From Rhodanobacter sp. UBA5168 (GTDB lineage Bacteria; Pseudomonadota; Gammaproteobacteria; Xanthomonadales; Rhodanobacteraceae), in assembly GCA_002413455.1 (NCBI GenBank), contig DHXA01000270.1:1-6645 (forward strand): a stretch of DNA of 6,645 nt. The letters are read 5' to 3'. The position numbers were made by a program, and so were the translations under genes. This document shows, piece by piece, positions 6,381 through 6,645 of the stretch. Every line of letters starts with the position of its first letter. Position 1 is the first letter of the stretch. The notes under the pieces were generated by a model that saw only the letters and a list, made by a program, of their open reading frames with translations, was not told the DNA's origin and ran no database searches.

Positions 6381-6645
6381 ATGAAATACCTCGGCCTGGC
6401 CTACTTCACTCCCGAAAAATTCGCCGCGATGGCGCCAGACGACGTCAAGGCTTTGGTGAGCCAATGCCCGGCATTGGACGAGAAGATGCGCGCTACCGGC
6501 AAGGTGCTGGTTTCCGCGTCGCTTGGCGATCTGGACGGTTGGAGGACGCTTCGCCCGCGCAGCGGCAAGACGCACGTCAGCGATGGGCCTTACACCGAGT
6601 CGAAGGAAGTGGTGGGCGGCCTGTTCATCATCGAGGCGGACAGCC
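6381..6645 (+). CDS. YCII-related (DGPF) domain protein, truncated by the window end
   Basis: The first 88 residues are visible, starting MKYLGLAYFT and running off the window without a stop. The segment SDGPYTESKEVVGG at 67-80 is the hallmark of DGPF/YCII-related proteins (COG3795-like), small cytoplasmic alpha-beta proteins of ferredoxin-like fold, and the start MKYL also fits. Their biochemical role is poorly known. In many bacteria they are encoded next to an ECF sigma factor of the ECF42 type, so one could lie just to the right, outside the window. It is divergent from hsdM with its own ribosome binding site and has no evident link to restriction, so it probably marks the chromosomal flank of the R-M locus. 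Most of the domain is present and no frameshift is seen. Confidence 0.85.
   Translation, partial: MKYLGLAYFTPEKFAAMAPDDVKALVSQCPALDEKMRATGKVLVSASLGDLDGWRTLRPRSGKTHVSDGPYTESKEVVGGLFIIEADS

Noticed and set aside
6360..6575. 71-codon minus-strand frame opposite the YCII gene
   Set aside because: It is antisense to a recognisable DGPF-domain protein with a good ribosome binding site.

Overview
The window carries one complete type I restriction-modification (R-M) locus on the minus strand, read right to left: hsdM (4668-6119), hsdS (3496-4671), a DUF3800-family gene (2599-3486) and hsdR (88-2406). At the right edge a divergent plus-strand gene starts, encoding a YCII/DGPF-domain protein (6381 to the window end, cut off). 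The DNA is GC-rich: hand counts of 60-base samples give about 68-70% GC inside hsdM and hsdR. Protein style, Shine-Dalgarno sites and composition fit a GC-rich member of the Pseudomonadota, perhaps a gamma- or betaproteobacterium. The genus cannot be fixed from this window.

Layout: 1-87 is a short stretch beyond the end of hsdR, with a possible last few codons of a convergent plus-strand gene. hsdR follows. Then comes a 192-base non-coding gap (2407-2598) holding the hsdR ribosome binding site, a hairpin with a 10-base palindrome at its tip, and most of a terminator-like hairpin that faces the plus strand and runs into the DUF3800 stop codon. The DUF3800 gene begins 9 bases after hsdS, and hsdS overlaps hsdM by 4 bases (GTGA), so hsdM-hsdS-DUF3800 looks like one translationally coupled unit. 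hsdR has its own good ribosome binding site after the gap. Bases 6120-6380 are the shared upstream region of hsdM and the YCII gene.

Function: HsdM (N6-adenine methylase) and HsdS (two target-recognition domains) form the modification enzyme. HsdR (PD-(D/E)xK nuclease plus SF2 translocase motor, EcoEI-like in size and C-terminus) adds restriction. The DUF3800 protein has all the acidic motifs of its family (DESGD, HETD, VVEC, QLAD), which look like a metal-dependent RNase H-like nuclease set, but its job in the locus is unknown. It is the most interesting gene here: it sits between specificity and restriction subunits and has patches of much lower GC than hsdM and hsdR.

The least explained stretch is about 2512-2622. 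Read on the plus strand, it gives a short peptide frame ending in GVMASVRSPGPFAF and a terminator-like hairpin. From memory, this resembles a recurrent prophage or phage-satellite element found near ash/icd-like genes. If so, the operon was assembled around a mobile-element scar. No CRISPR array, tRNA, rRNA or insertion sequence was seen.
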